Assembly: GCF_030819275.1 (NCBI RefSeq) | Contig: NZ_JAUTBL010000001.1 | Span: 806,001-870,000 of the forward strand | Direction: 5' to 3' | Origin: Agrobacterium larrymoorei | GTDB taxonomy: Bacteria > Pseudomonadota > Alphaproteobacteria > Rhizobiales > Rhizobiaceae | DNA: 64,000 bases | In this document: one piece after another, positions 11,899 through 21,426 of the stretch | Position numbering within the stretch: position 1 is the stretch's first letter | Layout of the letters: the number at the start of each line of letters is the position of its first letter | Position numbers and translations under genes: made by a program | The notes under the pieces: generated by a model | Database searches by the model: none | Told to the model about the DNA's origin: nothing | What the model saw: only the letters and a program-made list of their open reading frames with translations

Positions 11899-12900
11899 AT
11901 GGCAACGTCAAGCCAATCCCGTACAGGCAGAAAATTCCTTTTTCTCGGGCTCGGCATCGTGCTTGTCATCGCCATCTATACGGCGGGCTGGTTTTACGCC
12001 GCCAAGCGACTGGAAGAAACGGTGATCAAGGCCATTGCGCCGGGCGGCACGTCCAGTGTGCAGGGCGAATGCACTGATATGGCGTTTCGCGGCTACCCCT
12101 TCCGCATCGGTCTCTTCTGCTCCAAGGTGAATGTCGAAGACACCAAAACCGGCGTGACGACATCCTTCGGCGCCCTGCGCTCGGCAGCACAGGTTTACGC
12201 TCCCGGTCATATCGTCTGGGAGCTGGATTCTCCGGCTGAGATTCGCACCTCTCATGGGCTGACCGTCTCGGCGCAATGGGCCGATCTTCAGTCCAGCCTT
12301 GTCACCAAGCTTAAAGGTATCGACCGAACGTCGCTCGTCATCGACGGGCTGAAGGCGCAAGCCGTCTCCTCCGTCACCAACCAGACCATCGATTTCGACG
12401 CCGCCAAGACAGAGGTCCATCTGCGTCAGAATGGTGCCGATCTCGACGGCGCGGTAACACTCAACGATGCCGCGACAGTCGTTCAGGGCTGGCCACAGAT
12501 TCTGCCGCGCCTCAACGCCATCGCCGACGTGACGCTGGCGGGTAAGGCCGGCATGATCGACGGCAGCGATACGACAGGGCTTTACGGTGCAAGCGGCGAA
12601 TTGCGCCGGGTGATGCTCGATATTGGCGATGGTCGCATCATGCGCATCAGCGGCCCGTTTGCTTTCGACGATCAGGGCTATCTGTCGGGCAAGTTCAAGC
12701 TGGAGATCGAAAAGCTGGGCGATTGGGCGGATAATGCCAAGCAGGCCTTCCCGCAGCTTCAATCCACCATCGACACCGCCCGCAAGCTTCTCGGTGCGCT
12801 CGCAGGCGGCGGCGACCGCACATCCGTCGATCTCGTGGTCGACCGCGGCCGCGCCACCGTCAGCGGCTTCATACCCCTCGGCAAAATTCCGCCGATCTGA
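11899..12900 (+). CDS. DUF2125 domain protein, membrane-anchored
   Basis: A 333-residue protein of the alphaproteobacterial DUF2125 family, whose function is unknown. One N-terminal membrane helix (residues about 12-34, FLFLGLGIVLVIAIYTAGWFY) anchors a large beta-rich, probably periplasmic part. ATG at 11899 is preferred to the TTG at 11887 because GGAG sits 6 bases upstream. Two cysteines, in GECTDMAFRGYPF and LFCSKV, may form a disulphide. It is divergent from the ChaC gene, with about 50 bases between, and is followed after 81 bases by the multi-pass membrane protein gene. Confidence 0.8.
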   Translation: MATSSQSRTGRKFLFLGLGIVLVIAIYTAGWFYAAKRLEETVIKAIAPGGTSSVQGECTDMAFRGYPFRIGLFCSKVNVEDTKTGVTTSFGALRSAAQVYAPGHIVWELDSPAEIRTSHGLTVSAQWADLQSSLVTKLKGIDRTSLVIDGLKAQAVSSVTNQTIDFDAAKTEVHLRQNGADLDGAVTLNDAATVVQGWPQILPRLNAIADVTLAGKAGMIDGSDTTGLYGASGELRRVMLDIGDGRIMRISGPFAFDDQGYLSGKFKLEIEKLGDWADNAKQAFPQLQSTIDTARKLLGALAGGGDRTSVDLVVDRGRATVSGFIPLGKIPPI

Positions 12901-12981
12901 GGGCGGAGCTGATCGCGACCGGCTACCCGATTGACGGGCGCCGGTGGATGTCCTTCCTGCTTTTGAAACAATGATAGGCAG

Positions 12982-14280
12982 ATGCAGCAATCTCTGGAGT
13001 CCGCAAGCCAATCTCAAGCCAACCCGCTGCGGGACTGCGTGGCTGCGCTGCATCTGACGCTTGTGCTCTTCGCGCGCTTCTGGCCGCAACTCATGGCACT
13101 ATGGTTGATCGGCTTTTCCGGGAGCCTCGCGCTCACCGATCTGGCCGCACTCATTGGCCGGTGGAACGCGCTGGCGGGTCTGTCTCTGCTATCGCTCGTC
13201 GTTCTTTTGAAGTTGGTTATCATCGTCGCGCTGTTTGAGACCGTCCGCCGCGGCCTTCCCGCGCTCCATGCCGCCTCCGCGCAGAACGCAGCGATAGAGC
13301 CGAACGTCCCAAAACAGGCAAACTTCATCACTGCCCTTGCGCTGACGCTCGTTCCCTTCTTCGCCTTCTATGCGGCCTGGGGCTTTCTTGCTGACACGCT
13401 ACGGGATTATGCGCGACTGTCCTTAGACCTTCTGCTTTCCGGCGAAACTGCAAAGCTGCTGGAAGTCACGGGCGGTGCCTGGCTTATCGTCTCCGTTGCC
13501 ATTGCCTGGGCCATCCGACGCTTTGCCAAGTTCATGAGCAAGCGGTCGAAGTCTCCTTTATGGCCGATCGTCATCGTCATCTGCGAAGCGAACTGGGCAT
13601 TCATCGGTATCTTCGTCATTTCCACCTGGCAGGACGAGATCCGCAACTGGTTCACGCATCTGCCGGACATGATCGGCCATCTCTTTGCAGAACTAGACCC
13701 GGTGCCCGGTGCCATCGCGCAGGATCTCCCTGCACCCGCTGAATTTTCCGCCCCCTCCTTGAGCCAGAGATTGCAATCCGTTTTCTTCTATGCGCTCTAT
13801 CCCGTTGTCTGGCTGACGCTTGCCGCGCTGATCTATGGCTACGATATTAATGGCGAATATCCTCTGCCAAGCCGCGGTCTTTCTGCCGCTGTCTCCAAAT
13901 GGCAGGCACTTCCGAAATTTTTGCAGGACTTCGTCTCTCACTTTATCGCGGGAACGTTGAAGCGTTACCGAACCCTGGCAGAAGGCGTGGGGCTCGCGCT
14001 CAGCTCCGGGTTCGCCTTGACCCTCTGCGCCATCCTTTCCTACCGCCTGCTGGACTTCGGTTCGGCGTGGGCGTGGTTTGGGATCTCACGCTGGATCGGC
14101 CCGCAGGACATTGCGCTTTGGCAAGTCATTGTACAGGGCATCTCCTTGCTCTTCGGCACGCCGAGCGACCCCGGCGAGGGACTGCTGGTCTCACCGTTGA
14201 AAATCTGCCTGCTGGCCGCCACACTCGAAATTGGCTTTGCTCGTGGACGCGAATGGCGGGCGCGAGCGCTCGACGCGTGA
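12982..14280 (+). CDS. Unrecognised multi-pass membrane protein
   Basis: A 432-residue protein that I do not recognise. Hydrophobic segments occur near residues 20-75 (two or three helices), 110-130, 150-170, 190-215, 265-285, 325-350 and 365-390, so seven to nine membrane helices are likely. A loop around residues 225-265 is Pro-rich and soluble. No nucleotide-binding or catalytic motif is visible. The gene may be transcribed with the DUF2125 gene upstream. It converges on the three small membrane-protein genes at 14336-16060. Confidence 0.65.
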   Translation: MQQSLESASQSQANPLRDCVAALHLTLVLFARFWPQLMALWLIGFSGSLALTDLAALIGRWNALAGLSLLSLVVLLKLVIIVALFETVRRGLPALHAASAQNAAIEPNVPKQANFITALALTLVPFFAFYAAWGFLADTLRDYARLSLDLLLSGETAKLLEVTGGAWLIVSVAIAWAIRRFAKFMSKRSKSPLWPIVIVICEANWAFIGIFVISTWQDEIRNWFTHLPDMIGHLFAELDPVPGAIAQDLPAPAEFSAPSLSQRLQSVFFYALYPVVWLTLAALIYGYDINGEYPLPSRGLSAAVSKWQALPKFLQDFVSHFIAGTLKRYRTLAEGVGLALSSGFALTLCAILSYRLLDFGSAWAWFGISRWIGPQDIALWQVIVQGISLLFGTPSDPGEGLLVSPLKICLLAATLEIGFARGREWRARALDA

Positions 14281-14320
14281 ACCGGTTTTCCTCCGGTTAT
14301 TGCTACAGCATCGGCCCGAA
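14280..14320. repeat. Intergenic hairpin plus rhizobial repeat motif (copy 1)
   Basis: A hairpin AACCGG/CCGGTT (14280-14298) is followed by the 18-base motif CTACAGCATCGGCCCGAA at 14303-14320. The same 18 bases recur exactly at 29139-29156. Both copies lie just after stop codons, as expected for small rhizobial intergenic repeats. Confidence 0.6.
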
Positions 14321-14335
14321 GGGGAGCACGGCGCT

Positions 14336-14917
14336 CTATTGCGAACCGAGGTGAAGCGGGATGGAAAGTGCGGCGGGGCGCGACGGCGAGAAACTGATCC
14401 GTGCCGAAAGTTGACCTGCGACAGGGGCCGGCACAAGGAATTTCTCCTCGATCAAGGTGTTTTCGCCTTTTGAAAGCGGCGTCAGCGAGGCAACACCGCA
14501 GCCATTGATCGGTGTCGCCTTAGGATCGAGTTCGCGGCTGACATTGTTCGCCAAGGTCACATCCAGCGGCAGCCACCGGCAGCCTTGACCGTCGACCAGA
14601 CTGATCTGGCACTGCGACCAATCTTCACCGATGTCTTTGACTGCCGTTGCGCTGAGCCGAAGAATGAGCAGCCGCCGCTCACCTGGAAGGCGAAGTGGCG
14701 TGTCCTTGCCATCACCCAGCAAACGGGCCGCCTCAACCTGCCATAGCGCACCCGCATACATGCGGTCGCGGGCATTCCCGACGATCTCGATTTCGGTACG
14801 GCGTTGATATTCCTGAACGCTGCGCCAGGCATTCAGGGAGAAGGCCAGCACCACAAGGGCAGGCAGGCTGATAAACGAAATCCACCACAATGTGCGTTCC
14901 CGATCAGCGCCCATCAT
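14336..14917 (-). CDS. Membrane-anchored protein of unknown function (third gene of a trio)
   Basis: A 193-residue protein with one N-terminal membrane helix (TLWWISFISLPALVVLAFSL, residues about 7-27) and a soluble part that should face the periplasm. The start at 14917 is chosen because GGAG lies 8 bases upstream and the ATG overlaps the end of the preceding gene by 14 bases; the longer frame to 15010 would overlap by far more. A pair of cysteines (SQCQISLVDGQGC) and one further cysteine are in the soluble part. I do not recognise the family. Tight overlap with two similar-sized genes points to one complex or pathway. Confidence 0.65.
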   Translation of the reverse strand: MMGADRERTLWWISFISLPALVVLAFSLNAWRSVQEYQRRTEIEIVGNARDRMYAGALWQVEAARLLGDGKDTPLRLPGERRLLILRLSATAVKDIGEDWSQCQISLVDGQGCRWLPLDVTLANNVSRELDPKATPINGCGVASLTPLSKGENTLIEEKFLVPAPVAGQLSARISFSPSRPAALSIPLHLGSQ

Positions 14918-15467
14918 TGCCGATCTCCAATGTCGATTGAGAGATAACCTTGCCTGCGTCGATCGAGATGTCGAGCTGATCGCTGAGTTGCGGGGAATAG
15001 TGTCGGGCAAGGATCAGCGCCATCCGCGAGGTCTCAGCCTCGGGCAATTCGAAAACGAAAATGCCGGACGTCGGCAGACCGGGTTGAATGGTCTTGGTGG
15101 ATAGGGCACCCGGCACGCCGTCAACCCGTGTCGACTGTCTGTAGGAACGACCGGATGCGCCAATGATTGTGGCCGCCTGTATCGGTAATGTCTCTGTCGA
15201 TGCGGCAGCTTCCACCGTGACGACAACCCAGACGCCGGATGTATCGCGCTCTACCTTCCGCCCGAAGCTGTCATAGGAGAGGACCTTGGCTTTGCGAACC
15301 TGTGAGAGCTTGGCGCTGAACGCACGCCCAGAGACCGTTTCGCCCGCATGTCCACGCGTGATGATCGGGCCGGTCAGCATAGCGTAGGATGGCGTCGTTT
15401 CCTTGAGCGCCATCAGGGCGAGGACCGAGAGCATTGCGAGAGCTGAGTAGAAGGCTGTCCGGATCAC
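14904..15467 (-). CDS. Small exported protein of unknown function (second gene of a trio)
   Basis: A 187-residue protein with an N-terminal hydrophobic helix (residues about 4-21), which may be a signal anchor or a cleaved signal. The rest is beta-strand-rich and looks like an immunoglobulin-type or DUF4352-type fold (SGVWVVVTVEAAASTE, GIFVFELPEAE), though this is a visual impression only. It overlaps the upstream gene by 4 bases and the downstream gene by 14. Confidence 0.65.
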   Translation of the reverse strand: MIRTAFYSALAMLSVLALMALKETTPSYAMLTGPIITRGHAGETVSGRAFSAKLSQVRKAKVLSYDSFGRKVERDTSGVWVVVTVEAAASTETLPIQAATIIGASGRSYRQSTRVDGVPGALSTKTIQPGLPTSGIFVFELPEAETSRMALILARHYSPQLSDQLDISIDAGKVISQSTLEIGNDGR

Positions 15468-16060
15468 GGCGCCCCCTCAGTGCTGCCCTGACCAGACAGA
15501 GGCAGAATGACTTTCGCGACGGCGCCCTTCGCAAACCAGCCCGGAGCGGCATAGAGATTGTCCCGCGGACGAAAAACCTCACCCTGTACCGAGACGTCGA
15601 GCGACGAAGGCACCGGGGCATCGTCCTGAAGTTCCCACACAGCCGTCACTGTCTCTGGCATCATCGGCTGCAAGTCGCCGAGCAGATCACGATCCCGGTC
15701 GAGATAGAATGTCGGTCGCGGAGCGTCCTTGATGTTGTCGATCCTGACCACATCGCCGTAGATATTGGAGCTTTCCGCGGACCTGTTTTCGAGGCGCATT
15801 GTGACGGCCACCGCTTGTTTGCCTGGTGTCACTTTCAGCCCGTTCGGCATGAGAGAGATAATGCTGGCAGAAGCCAGCTCTACCTGCCAACGCCCGGCAT
15901 CGACGGACTTTGCAGCCTCCACGACCGGAACAATCTCGCTCTCGCGTCGCTCATACATGGAATAGCCGAGCGACAGACCGGCGGCAGCAAGACCGCCAGC
16001 CCCTGCAATCAGTTTTTTGAGCCGCCCTCTTCGGGACTGTTTTTCAATGTTCGCCACCAT
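15464..16060 (-). CDS. Small membrane-anchored protein of unknown function (first gene of a trio)
   Basis: A 198-residue protein. A basic N-terminus (KQSRRGRLKKL) precedes a single membrane helix (residues about 18-36), followed by a beta-rich soluble domain (AVAVTMRLENRSAESSNIYGD) comparable in type to the next gene's product. The stop overlaps the next start (ATGA). The three genes form a translationally coupled operon. No enzyme motif is visible. Confidence 0.65.
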   Translation of the reverse strand: MVANIEKQSRRGRLKKLIAGAGGLAAAGLSLGYSMYERRESEIVPVVEAAKSVDAGRWQVELASASIISLMPNGLKVTPGKQAVAVTMRLENRSAESSNIYGDVVRIDNIKDAPRPTFYLDRDRDLLGDLQPMMPETVTAVWELQDDAPVPSSLDVSVQGEVFRPRDNLYAAPGWFAKGAVAKVILPLSGQGSTEGAP

Positions 16061-16177
16061 TGCCGATCAGCGATATCCGCCCTTACAATGTCCACTCCAA
16101 AGAATACCGCGGAAGACAGCGGCAACCAATGTTTCCCTTGCAATTCCGGCTCAAGAATGACGGCGAAAATCCCGACC

Positions 16178-17107
16178 CTATTTCTTCTGGTCCAGCGAAT
16201 GGCGGCCGAAGTCCGGCGCATCGACGTCCTGGCCCGCCTGAACGATAGAGCGGCGAATATCGCGGGTGCGAGAAAATAGCTCGAACAGCTTGTCGCCCTC
16301 GCCCCAGCGGATCGCGCGCTGCAGATAGGCCAGGTCTTCCGAAAACCGCGCCAGCATTTCGAGGATCGCATCCTTGTTGTGCAGGCAGATATCGCGCCAC
16401 ATTGTGGGATCGGATGCCGCCAGTCGGGTGAAATCACGAAAGCCCGAGGCGGAGTATTTGATCACTTCCGACTCGGTGACCGTCGAAAGATCGTCCGCGG
16501 TGCCGACGATATTATAGGCGATGATGTGCGGAAGATGCGAGACGATCGCCAGCACCTTGTCGTGATGCTCCGGGTCCATCTCGTCAACGCGCGAACCGAG
16601 CGCCAGCCAGAAACCTTTCAGACGATCGAGCGCGGCAGCATCCGTGCCGGGCAGCGGCGTGAAGATGCACCAGCGATCGCGAAAGAGACCGGCAAAGCCG
16701 GCGTCCGGGCCGGATTTTTCCGTACCCGCCAGCGGGTGTCCGGGGATGAAATGCACATGCTCCGGCATATGCGGCGCCATCTGCGCGATGACGGATGCCT
16801 TTGTGGAGCCGACATCGGTCACGATCGCGCCCGCCTTCAGATGTGGCGCGATCTGCTTTGCCACATCTTCGGATGCGCCGACGGGAACCGAGACGATGAC
16901 GAGGTCGGCCTCCCTCACGGCATCAGCCACCGAGGTAGTGTAGGATGTCCCCAGTTCCAACTCCTCGGCGCGCTTCAGCGTCTCTTCGCTTCGCGTCGAG
17001 ACGACCACCTCGCGTGCGAGGCCGCGTTCTTTGATATCACGAGCAATGGACGAGCCGATCAGGCCGATGCCGATCAGCGCGATGCGTTCGAACAGAATGT
17101 CTGCCAT
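16178..17107 (-). CDS. tyrC: Prephenate/arogenate dehydrogenase (TyrA family)
   Basis: A 309-residue NAD(P)-dependent enzyme of tyrosine synthesis that oxidatively decarboxylates prephenate or arogenate. The N-terminal Rossmann motif is ALIGIGLIGSSIARDI. The catalytic histidine region is PGHPLAGTEKSGPDA, and the second conserved block includes DEMDPEHHDKVLAIVSHLPH. ATG at 17107 shares a TGATG junction with hisC; a GTG three bases earlier is also possible. There is no chorismate mutase or ACT domain, typical of monofunctional cyclohexadienyl dehydrogenases. Coupling with hisC is common in alphaproteobacteria, where the aminotransferase can serve both pathways. Confidence 0.94.
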   Translation of the reverse strand: MADILFERIALIGIGLIGSSIARDIKERGLAREVVVSTRSEETLKRAEELELGTSYTTSVADAVREADLVIVSVPVGASEDVAKQIAPHLKAGAIVTDVGSTKASVIAQMAPHMPEHVHFIPGHPLAGTEKSGPDAGFAGLFRDRWCIFTPLPGTDAAALDRLKGFWLALGSRVDEMDPEHHDKVLAIVSHLPHIIAYNIVGTADDLSTVTESEVIKYSASGFRDFTRLAASDPTMWRDICLHNKDAILEMLARFSEDLAYLQRAIRWGEGDKLFELFSRTRDIRRSIVQAGQDVDAPDFGRHSLDQKK

Positions 17108-18213
17108 CACGCCTGACCCATAAACTCTTTGAGCGCGGCGATGACGCCGAGATTGGCCTCTTCCGAGCCGACCGTCATGCGCAGCGCATTGGCAAAGCCG
17201 TAGCCCCGCACCGCGCGCAGGATATAGCCACGGCGGCTCAAGAACTCGTCAGCATCGGCAGCACGCTTGCCATCCTCATCGGGGAAATGAATGAGAACGA
17301 AGTTGGTGACGGAGGGGGTGACCTTCAGGCCAAGCTCGGTGAAGACCGAAGTCAATCTGTCGAGCCACAGAAGGTTATGCGCTACGGCCTGCTGCATGAA
17401 GGCCTGATCGCGAATGGCCGCAGCGCCTGCGGCAATGGCAGGCGCATTCATGTTGAAGGGGCCACGCACGCGGTTCAGCGCATCGATGATGGCAGCCGGT
17501 GCATACATCCAGCCGACGCGCAGCGCTGCCAGACCGTAGACCTTGGAGAAGGTGCGGGTCATGACCACGTTGCCGTTGCCGGAAACGAGCTCAAGACCCG
17601 CTTCATAATCATTCTTGCGCACATATTCGGCGTAAGCCGCGTCGAGAACCAGAATGACATTCTTCGGCAGCGTCGCCTGGAGACGACGGATTTCCGAAAC
17701 CGGAACATAGGTGCCTGTCGGATTGCCCGGATTGGCGATGAACACCATCTTCGTCCTCGGCGTAACCGCGTCGATGATCGCGTCGACATTGACCGTGCAA
17801 TCCGTTTCCTTGACGGTGACCGGCGTGGCGCCTGCGCCCATGATCTGGATCTTGTAGACGAGAAAGCCGTGTTCGGTGATGATCGCCTCGTCGCCCGCAC
17901 CGAGATAGACGTGGCAGAGCAGGCCGAGCAATTCATCCGAACCATTGCCGCAGATGATATTGGCCGGGTTCAGGCCGTGAACATCGGCAATCGCCTGACG
18001 CAGTGCCACTGCCTGACCGTCCGGGTAGATCTCAAGATTGGACGCCGCCGCCTTGAAGGCTTCGATCGCCTTGGGGCTCGCGCCAAGCGGTGTTTCGTTG
18101 GAGGAGAGCTTATAGACCTTGGCCACACCGTCCACATGCTCCTTGCCCGGAACATAGGCGGCGATATCCAGGATACCCGGACGCGGAACAGGTTGGTTAA
18201 GCTCTGCACTCAT
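17107..18213 (-). CDS. hisC: Histidinol-phosphate aminotransferase
   Basis: A 368-residue class I/II PLP aminotransferase. The PLP lysine is in [17 protein letters not shown] (fold-type I signature SKxxGLxxxRxG). Substrate and cofactor residues are seen in [21 protein letters not shown] and [10 protein letters not shown]. It transfers the amino group to imidazole-acetol phosphate in histidine synthesis and, being coupled to tyrC, probably also handles aromatic keto acids. It is the first gene of the pair; the upstream methyltransferase is 54 bases away on the same strand. Confidence 0.95.
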   Translation of the reverse strand: MSAELNQPVPRPGILDIAAYVPGKEHVDGVAKVYKLSSNETPLGASPKAIEAFKAAASNLEIYPDGQAVALRQAIADVHGLNPANIICGNGSDELLGLLCHVYLGAGDEAIITEHGFLVYKIQIMGAGATPVTVKETDCTVNVDAIIDAVTPRTKMVFIANPGNPTGTYVPVSEIRRLQATLPKNVILVLDAAYAEYVRKNDYEAGLELVSGNGNVVMTRTFSKVYGLAALRVGWMYAPAAIIDALNRVRGPFNMNAPAIAAGAAAIRDQAFMQQAVAHNLLWLDRLTSVFTELGLKVTPSVTNFVLIHFPDEDGKRAADADEFLSRRGYILRAVRGYGFANALRMTVGSEEANLGVIAALKEFMGQA

Positions 18214-18267
18214 TTCATCGACCTTCGGAAAAGCGCCGGGAAATCCGGCCTGACAATGCCGAAGGCA

Positions 18268-19071
18268 TTAGACTGGAAGCAGCCCTTTGTCGAGTATCAG
18301 AGCGTCTTTTGCTGTTCCCGTGTTTTGCGTCAATCTCGTCCGGGTGCTGGGCACACCCTGCGGCGCCAGCACCGGCACGAAAACGCGACGGGACGCACGC
18401 TGCGTCACCGGCAGCCCCTGATAGAGACGCTTTTGCGCCTCAACGATGATGACGCCAGAAAAGACCGGCCAGATTCTCCGCCCCATCGTCTCAATGTAAC
18501 GACGGAACTTCAAAACAGACCGGACCTTGGATGGCGGGAAGAACAGCGCTTCGGAAGAGGCCCCGGGCGTGAAATTCGTTTCGCGCAGAAGTGCCGTCAA
18601 CTGGCTGCGGGAATAGGGCCGGCCAGAGCCGAAAGGCGTGTGCTCCATGCGCGCCCAGACGCCGCGCCGGTTCGGCACCACGATGACGAGACGCCCGCCG
18701 GGCGCCAGCACCCGCCAGAGTTCCTTCAGCGCCTCACGCGGATTTTCGACGAATTCCAGCGAGTGGATCATCAACACGCGATCAATCGAGGAATCGGGCA
18801 ACGGCAACTCCTCATCAAAGACCAGCGCCGTGGAGGAGAGCTCGCCTGCTGGCCAGTTCACCGCGCCCTGCCCTGCGGGCATGAAGGCAAAGGTGCGCTC
18901 CGTATCGTGGCGAAACCGATCGAGAAACGGCACGGCATAGCCGAGACCGACAAGACGCTCATCCGGCATCGATGGCCAAAGCGTCGACAGCGCCATGGTG
19001 ATCGCCTGTTCGGCGGAACGGCCAAGAGGGGAATGATAAAATTCGCGCAGATCGACGATATCGGTGTTCAT
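18268..19071 (-). CDS. SAM-dependent methyltransferase
   Basis: A 267-residue class I methyltransferase of the Methyltransf_11 type. The SAM-binding region is partly visible: a short glycine motif (LVGLGYAVPFL, residues about 41-51), an acidic residue in motif II (ALVFDEELPLPDSSID) and the post-I strand DRVLMIHSLEFVENPREAL, then LWRVLAPGGRLVIVVPN. The substrate is unknown. The gene is divergent from gloB with about 100 bases between them; this methyltransferase/gloB pairing is common in Rhizobiales. Confidence 0.82.
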   Translation of the reverse strand: MNTDIVDLREFYHSPLGRSAEQAITMALSTLWPSMPDERLVGLGYAVPFLDRFRHDTERTFAFMPAGQGAVNWPAGELSSTALVFDEELPLPDSSIDRVLMIHSLEFVENPREALKELWRVLAPGGRLVIVVPNRRGVWARMEHTPFGSGRPYSRSQLTALLRETNFTPGASSEALFFPPSKVRSVLKFRRYIETMGRRIWPVFSGVIIVEAQKRLYQGLPVTQRASRRVFVPVLAPQGVPSTRTRLTQNTGTAKDALILDKGLLPV

Positions 19072-19173
19072 GGCTGGAATGTAGCGGCTCGCGAAAGGAC
19101 TTCAAGCTTGGACTTCAAGCGCGCGTCGCCTAAATAGGAGAGACAGGTTTAAATGCGCGAGAGGGAGCGAACC

Positions 19174-19944
19174 ATGAAGCCGCTGGATATCGAAGTCTTT
19201 CCATGCCGAAGCGACAATTTCGGCGTGCTGCTGCATGACAGCGAAAGCGGTACGACAATCTCCATCGATGCGCCGGAAGAAGCGCCGATCCTCGCAGCCC
19301 TCAACCGCCGCGGCTGGCAGTTGACCCACATCTTCACCACCCACCACCATCAGGATCATGTGGAAGCCAATCTCGCACTAAAGGAGCGTTTCCACTGCGA
19401 AATCCGTGGACCCCATGATGAGGCGGTCGCCATTCCCGGTCTCGACAAGACCGCCGCCGATGGCGACGAATTCGAGATTGCCGGTCGCCGTGTACAGGTC
19501 ATTGCAACGCCCGGGCATACGGCGGGACATATCTGCTATTATCTTCCCGAAGACGGCTTGCTGTTTGCCGCAGACACGCTGTTTGCCATGGGCTGCGGTC
19601 GCCTGTTCGAGCGCCCAGCGGCCGATATGTGGCGCTCTTTCCAGAAGCTGATGGCACTGCCGGACGAGACGCAAGTCTATTTCGGCCATGAGTATACGCT
19701 CTCCAACGCCCGCTTCGCCGTCACCGTCGATCCACAGAATGAGGCATTGAAGCGCCGCCTGAGTGACGTCGAGGCGCTACGCAATGAGAACCGCTTCACC
19801 ATTCCCACGACGATCGCGCTCGAGAAGCAAACCAATCCCTATATGCGCGTGGCGGACACCGGCATCCGCGCCCATCTTGGCCTTGAGGGCGCGACAGATG
19901 AGGACGTGTTTGCTGAGATCAGAGCGCGCAAGGATAATTTCTGA
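19174..19944 (+). CDS. gloB: Hydroxyacylglutathione hydrolase (glyoxalase II)
   Basis: A 256-residue metallo-beta-lactamase-fold enzyme that hydrolyses S-lactoylglutathione to lactate and glutathione in methylglyoxal detoxification. The metal-binding HxHxDH motif reads THHHQDH; further ligands are in [21 protein letters not shown] and FGHEYT, and the C-terminal glyoxalase II domain is complete. ATG 19174 is preceded by AGGGAG at 6 bases; an upstream in-frame ATG at 19153 has none. The stop overlaps the next start by one base. Confidence 0.95.
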   Translation: MKPLDIEVFPCRSDNFGVLLHDSESGTTISIDAPEEAPILAALNRRGWQLTHIFTTHHHQDHVEANLALKERFHCEIRGPHDEAVAIPGLDKTAADGDEFEIAGRRVQVIATPGHTAGHICYYLPEDGLLFAADTLFAMGCGRLFERPAADMWRSFQKLMALPDETQVYFGHEYTLSNARFAVTVDPQNEALKRRLSDVEALRNENRFTIPTTIALEKQTNPYMRVADTGIRAHLGLEGATDEDVFAEIRARKDNF

Positions 19945-20376
19945 TGGCAGCAGAACAGTCTGCGGCCGCCATCATTGCCGCCCTCAATCTGGAGCCGCAT
20001 CCCGAAGGCGGCTTCTATCGCCAGACCTTTCGCGATGCGAATGGCGAAGAGCGCGGCCACTCGACGGCGATCTACTACCTGCTCGAAAAGGGCCAGCGCT
20101 CGCACTGGCACAAGGTGATCGACGCCGTCGAAGTCTGGCATTACTACGCTGGGGCGCCGCTATCGCTCCATATGTCCGAGGACGGCAAGAGTGTCACAAC
20201 TGTGCGCCTCGGCCCAGCGATCCTGGATGGTGAGCAGCCGCAGGCAATCGTCCCATCCAATTGCTGGCAGTCGGCGGAAAGTCTTGGCGACTTCACGCTG
20301 GTCGGCTGTACCGTTGCCCCGAGGCTTCGTTTTCGACAGTTTCGTCATGGCCGAACCCGGCTGGGAGCCGGGTTAA
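19944..20376 (+). pseudogene. DUF985 cupin gene with a single-base frameshift
   Basis: The frame from 19944 encodes a DUF985-type cupin (LEPHPEGGFYRQTFRD, STAIYYLLEKGQRSHWH, DAVEVWHYYAG). After the conserved TLVGCTVAP it leaves the family pattern and reads through to 20426. In the next frame the expected ending, GFVFDSFVMAEPGWEPG, follows at once and stops at 20376. One extra base between about 20316 and 20322 explains this; the repaired protein would have 143 residues, normal for the family. The cause may be a sequencing error or a real mutation. Function is unknown; the fold suggests a metal-dependent sugar or small-molecule enzyme. It starts directly at the gloB stop codon, so it is co-transcribed. 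Confidence 0.85.
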
Positions 20377-20400
20377 AGAGCCACTTCTGCTGGAACGCGA

Positions 20401-21174
20401 TCAGCCGCCATATTTCGTGGCAGTGATGTAGACCTGGCCGACCCTTGTCGGGATGCGCGCATAGACCGGTGCGTAGACATCCATGGTGCTTGCCTTGGCG
20501 AACCACACTTCCATGGAGATCGACTTCAGATATTCGATATCCTTGCGACCCTTGCGGAAGCCGGATTTCGGCACATAACGCATGTTGCAGACAACCGCGT
20601 CGCCTGAAAAGCCGTTGGTTTTGAAGGGTTTCGTTCCGCTGGAACTCAACACCAGATCGAGACGCGACTCGCCGTCATAGATCGGCAGGCGGCTCGGGCA
20701 GATGCGGCCACCGACCGGAAAGATCAGGCCGGAGATCGGGTCGAGCACGGAGCGGAGATCGCGATCCTTCACATCCACCCAATTGTCCGGCCGGGATTCC
20801 GGCGCCGGGTTGATGGTGGTCGAGGTGACGTTGCCGTTGCGATACTGCACGTCATAGGTGCGGGTCCGCTTGCCGTCCTTGTAGACCAGCGAATATTCAT
20901 TCGCCTGCATGCGATTGCCGCGCTTGGCGCCAGACACTGTCGTCTTGCCGGAAATGTCCTTCAGCACGCTGGCGATGCCTGCCGAACTGAAAGAGCCGGA
21001 AATTGAATAGGTCGAGCCATTCATCTTTGTCGAGAAGTTGGCGCGTGCGATCGGCAAAACCCCAAGCGCGATGGAATATTCGCTGTCATGGCGCGATTCG
21101 GCAGCGAAGGAAGGCGTGAGACCGCAAAGTACCAGGGCTGTAGCGGCAAAAAGTCTTTGTGCATTGACGATCAT
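20401..21174 (-). CDS. DUF3108 domain protein, exported
   Basis: A 257-residue protein with a signal peptide ([19 protein letters not shown], then PSFAAES) and a DUF3108 domain, a beta-rich family of unknown function in the periplasm or outer membrane of Proteobacteria. Typical segments are YSIALGVLPIARANFS at the mature N-terminus and LDLVLSSSGTKPF in the middle. The start at 21174 has GAGGTG upstream; an in-frame start at 21312 would place an unlikely extension before the signal peptide. It is divergent from rpmB. Confidence 0.82.
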   Translation of the reverse strand: MIVNAQRLFAATALVLCGLTPSFAAESRHDSEYSIALGVLPIARANFSTKMNGSTYSISGSFSSAGIASVLKDISGKTTVSGAKRGNRMQANEYSLVYKDGKRTRTYDVQYRNGNVTSTTINPAPESRPDNWVDVKDRDLRSVLDPISGLIFPVGGRICPSRLPIYDGESRLDLVLSSSGTKPFKTNGFSGDAVVCNMRYVPKSGFRKGRKDIEYLKSISMEVWFAKASTMDVYAPVYARIPTRVGQVYITATKYGG

Positions 21175-21426
21175 GGAGATATCACCTCGACGGGCACCGA
21201 AAGCCGCGTGTTTCCGGCGATCATATACGCCCACTTGTGGCAATAAAAAAGCGGAAGCCACAGCAAAACCGGTGAAATCGCGTACAAAAGGGCGCGAGCG
21301 GCTTGACTGCACGGACGGCTCTGACTATAGAACCGCAACTTTCCAATCATCGGCTGTTGGATTGCAAACCGGATTTTGCCGGAGAGCAGACTGATAGCCA
21401 TACAGTGACAACGAATAGGTGTACCC
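21175..21426. other. Divergent intergenic region DUF3108 / rpmB
   Basis: About 250 bases, AT-richer than the flanks, with no gene that I can support. It must hold promoters for both directions. No ribosomal-protein leader structure was recognised. Confidence 0.4.

Noticed and set aside
17287..19137. Plus-strand 616-residue open frame opposite hisC and the methyltransferase gene
   Set aside because: Antisense shadow over two clearly functional genes; composition is that of reverse-complement codons (Arg, His, Asp-rich).
20354..20374. Hairpin AACCCGGC/GCCGGGTT at the end of the cupin gene as terminator
   Set aside because: It overlaps the stop codon and is followed by AAAGAGCC, not a T run.
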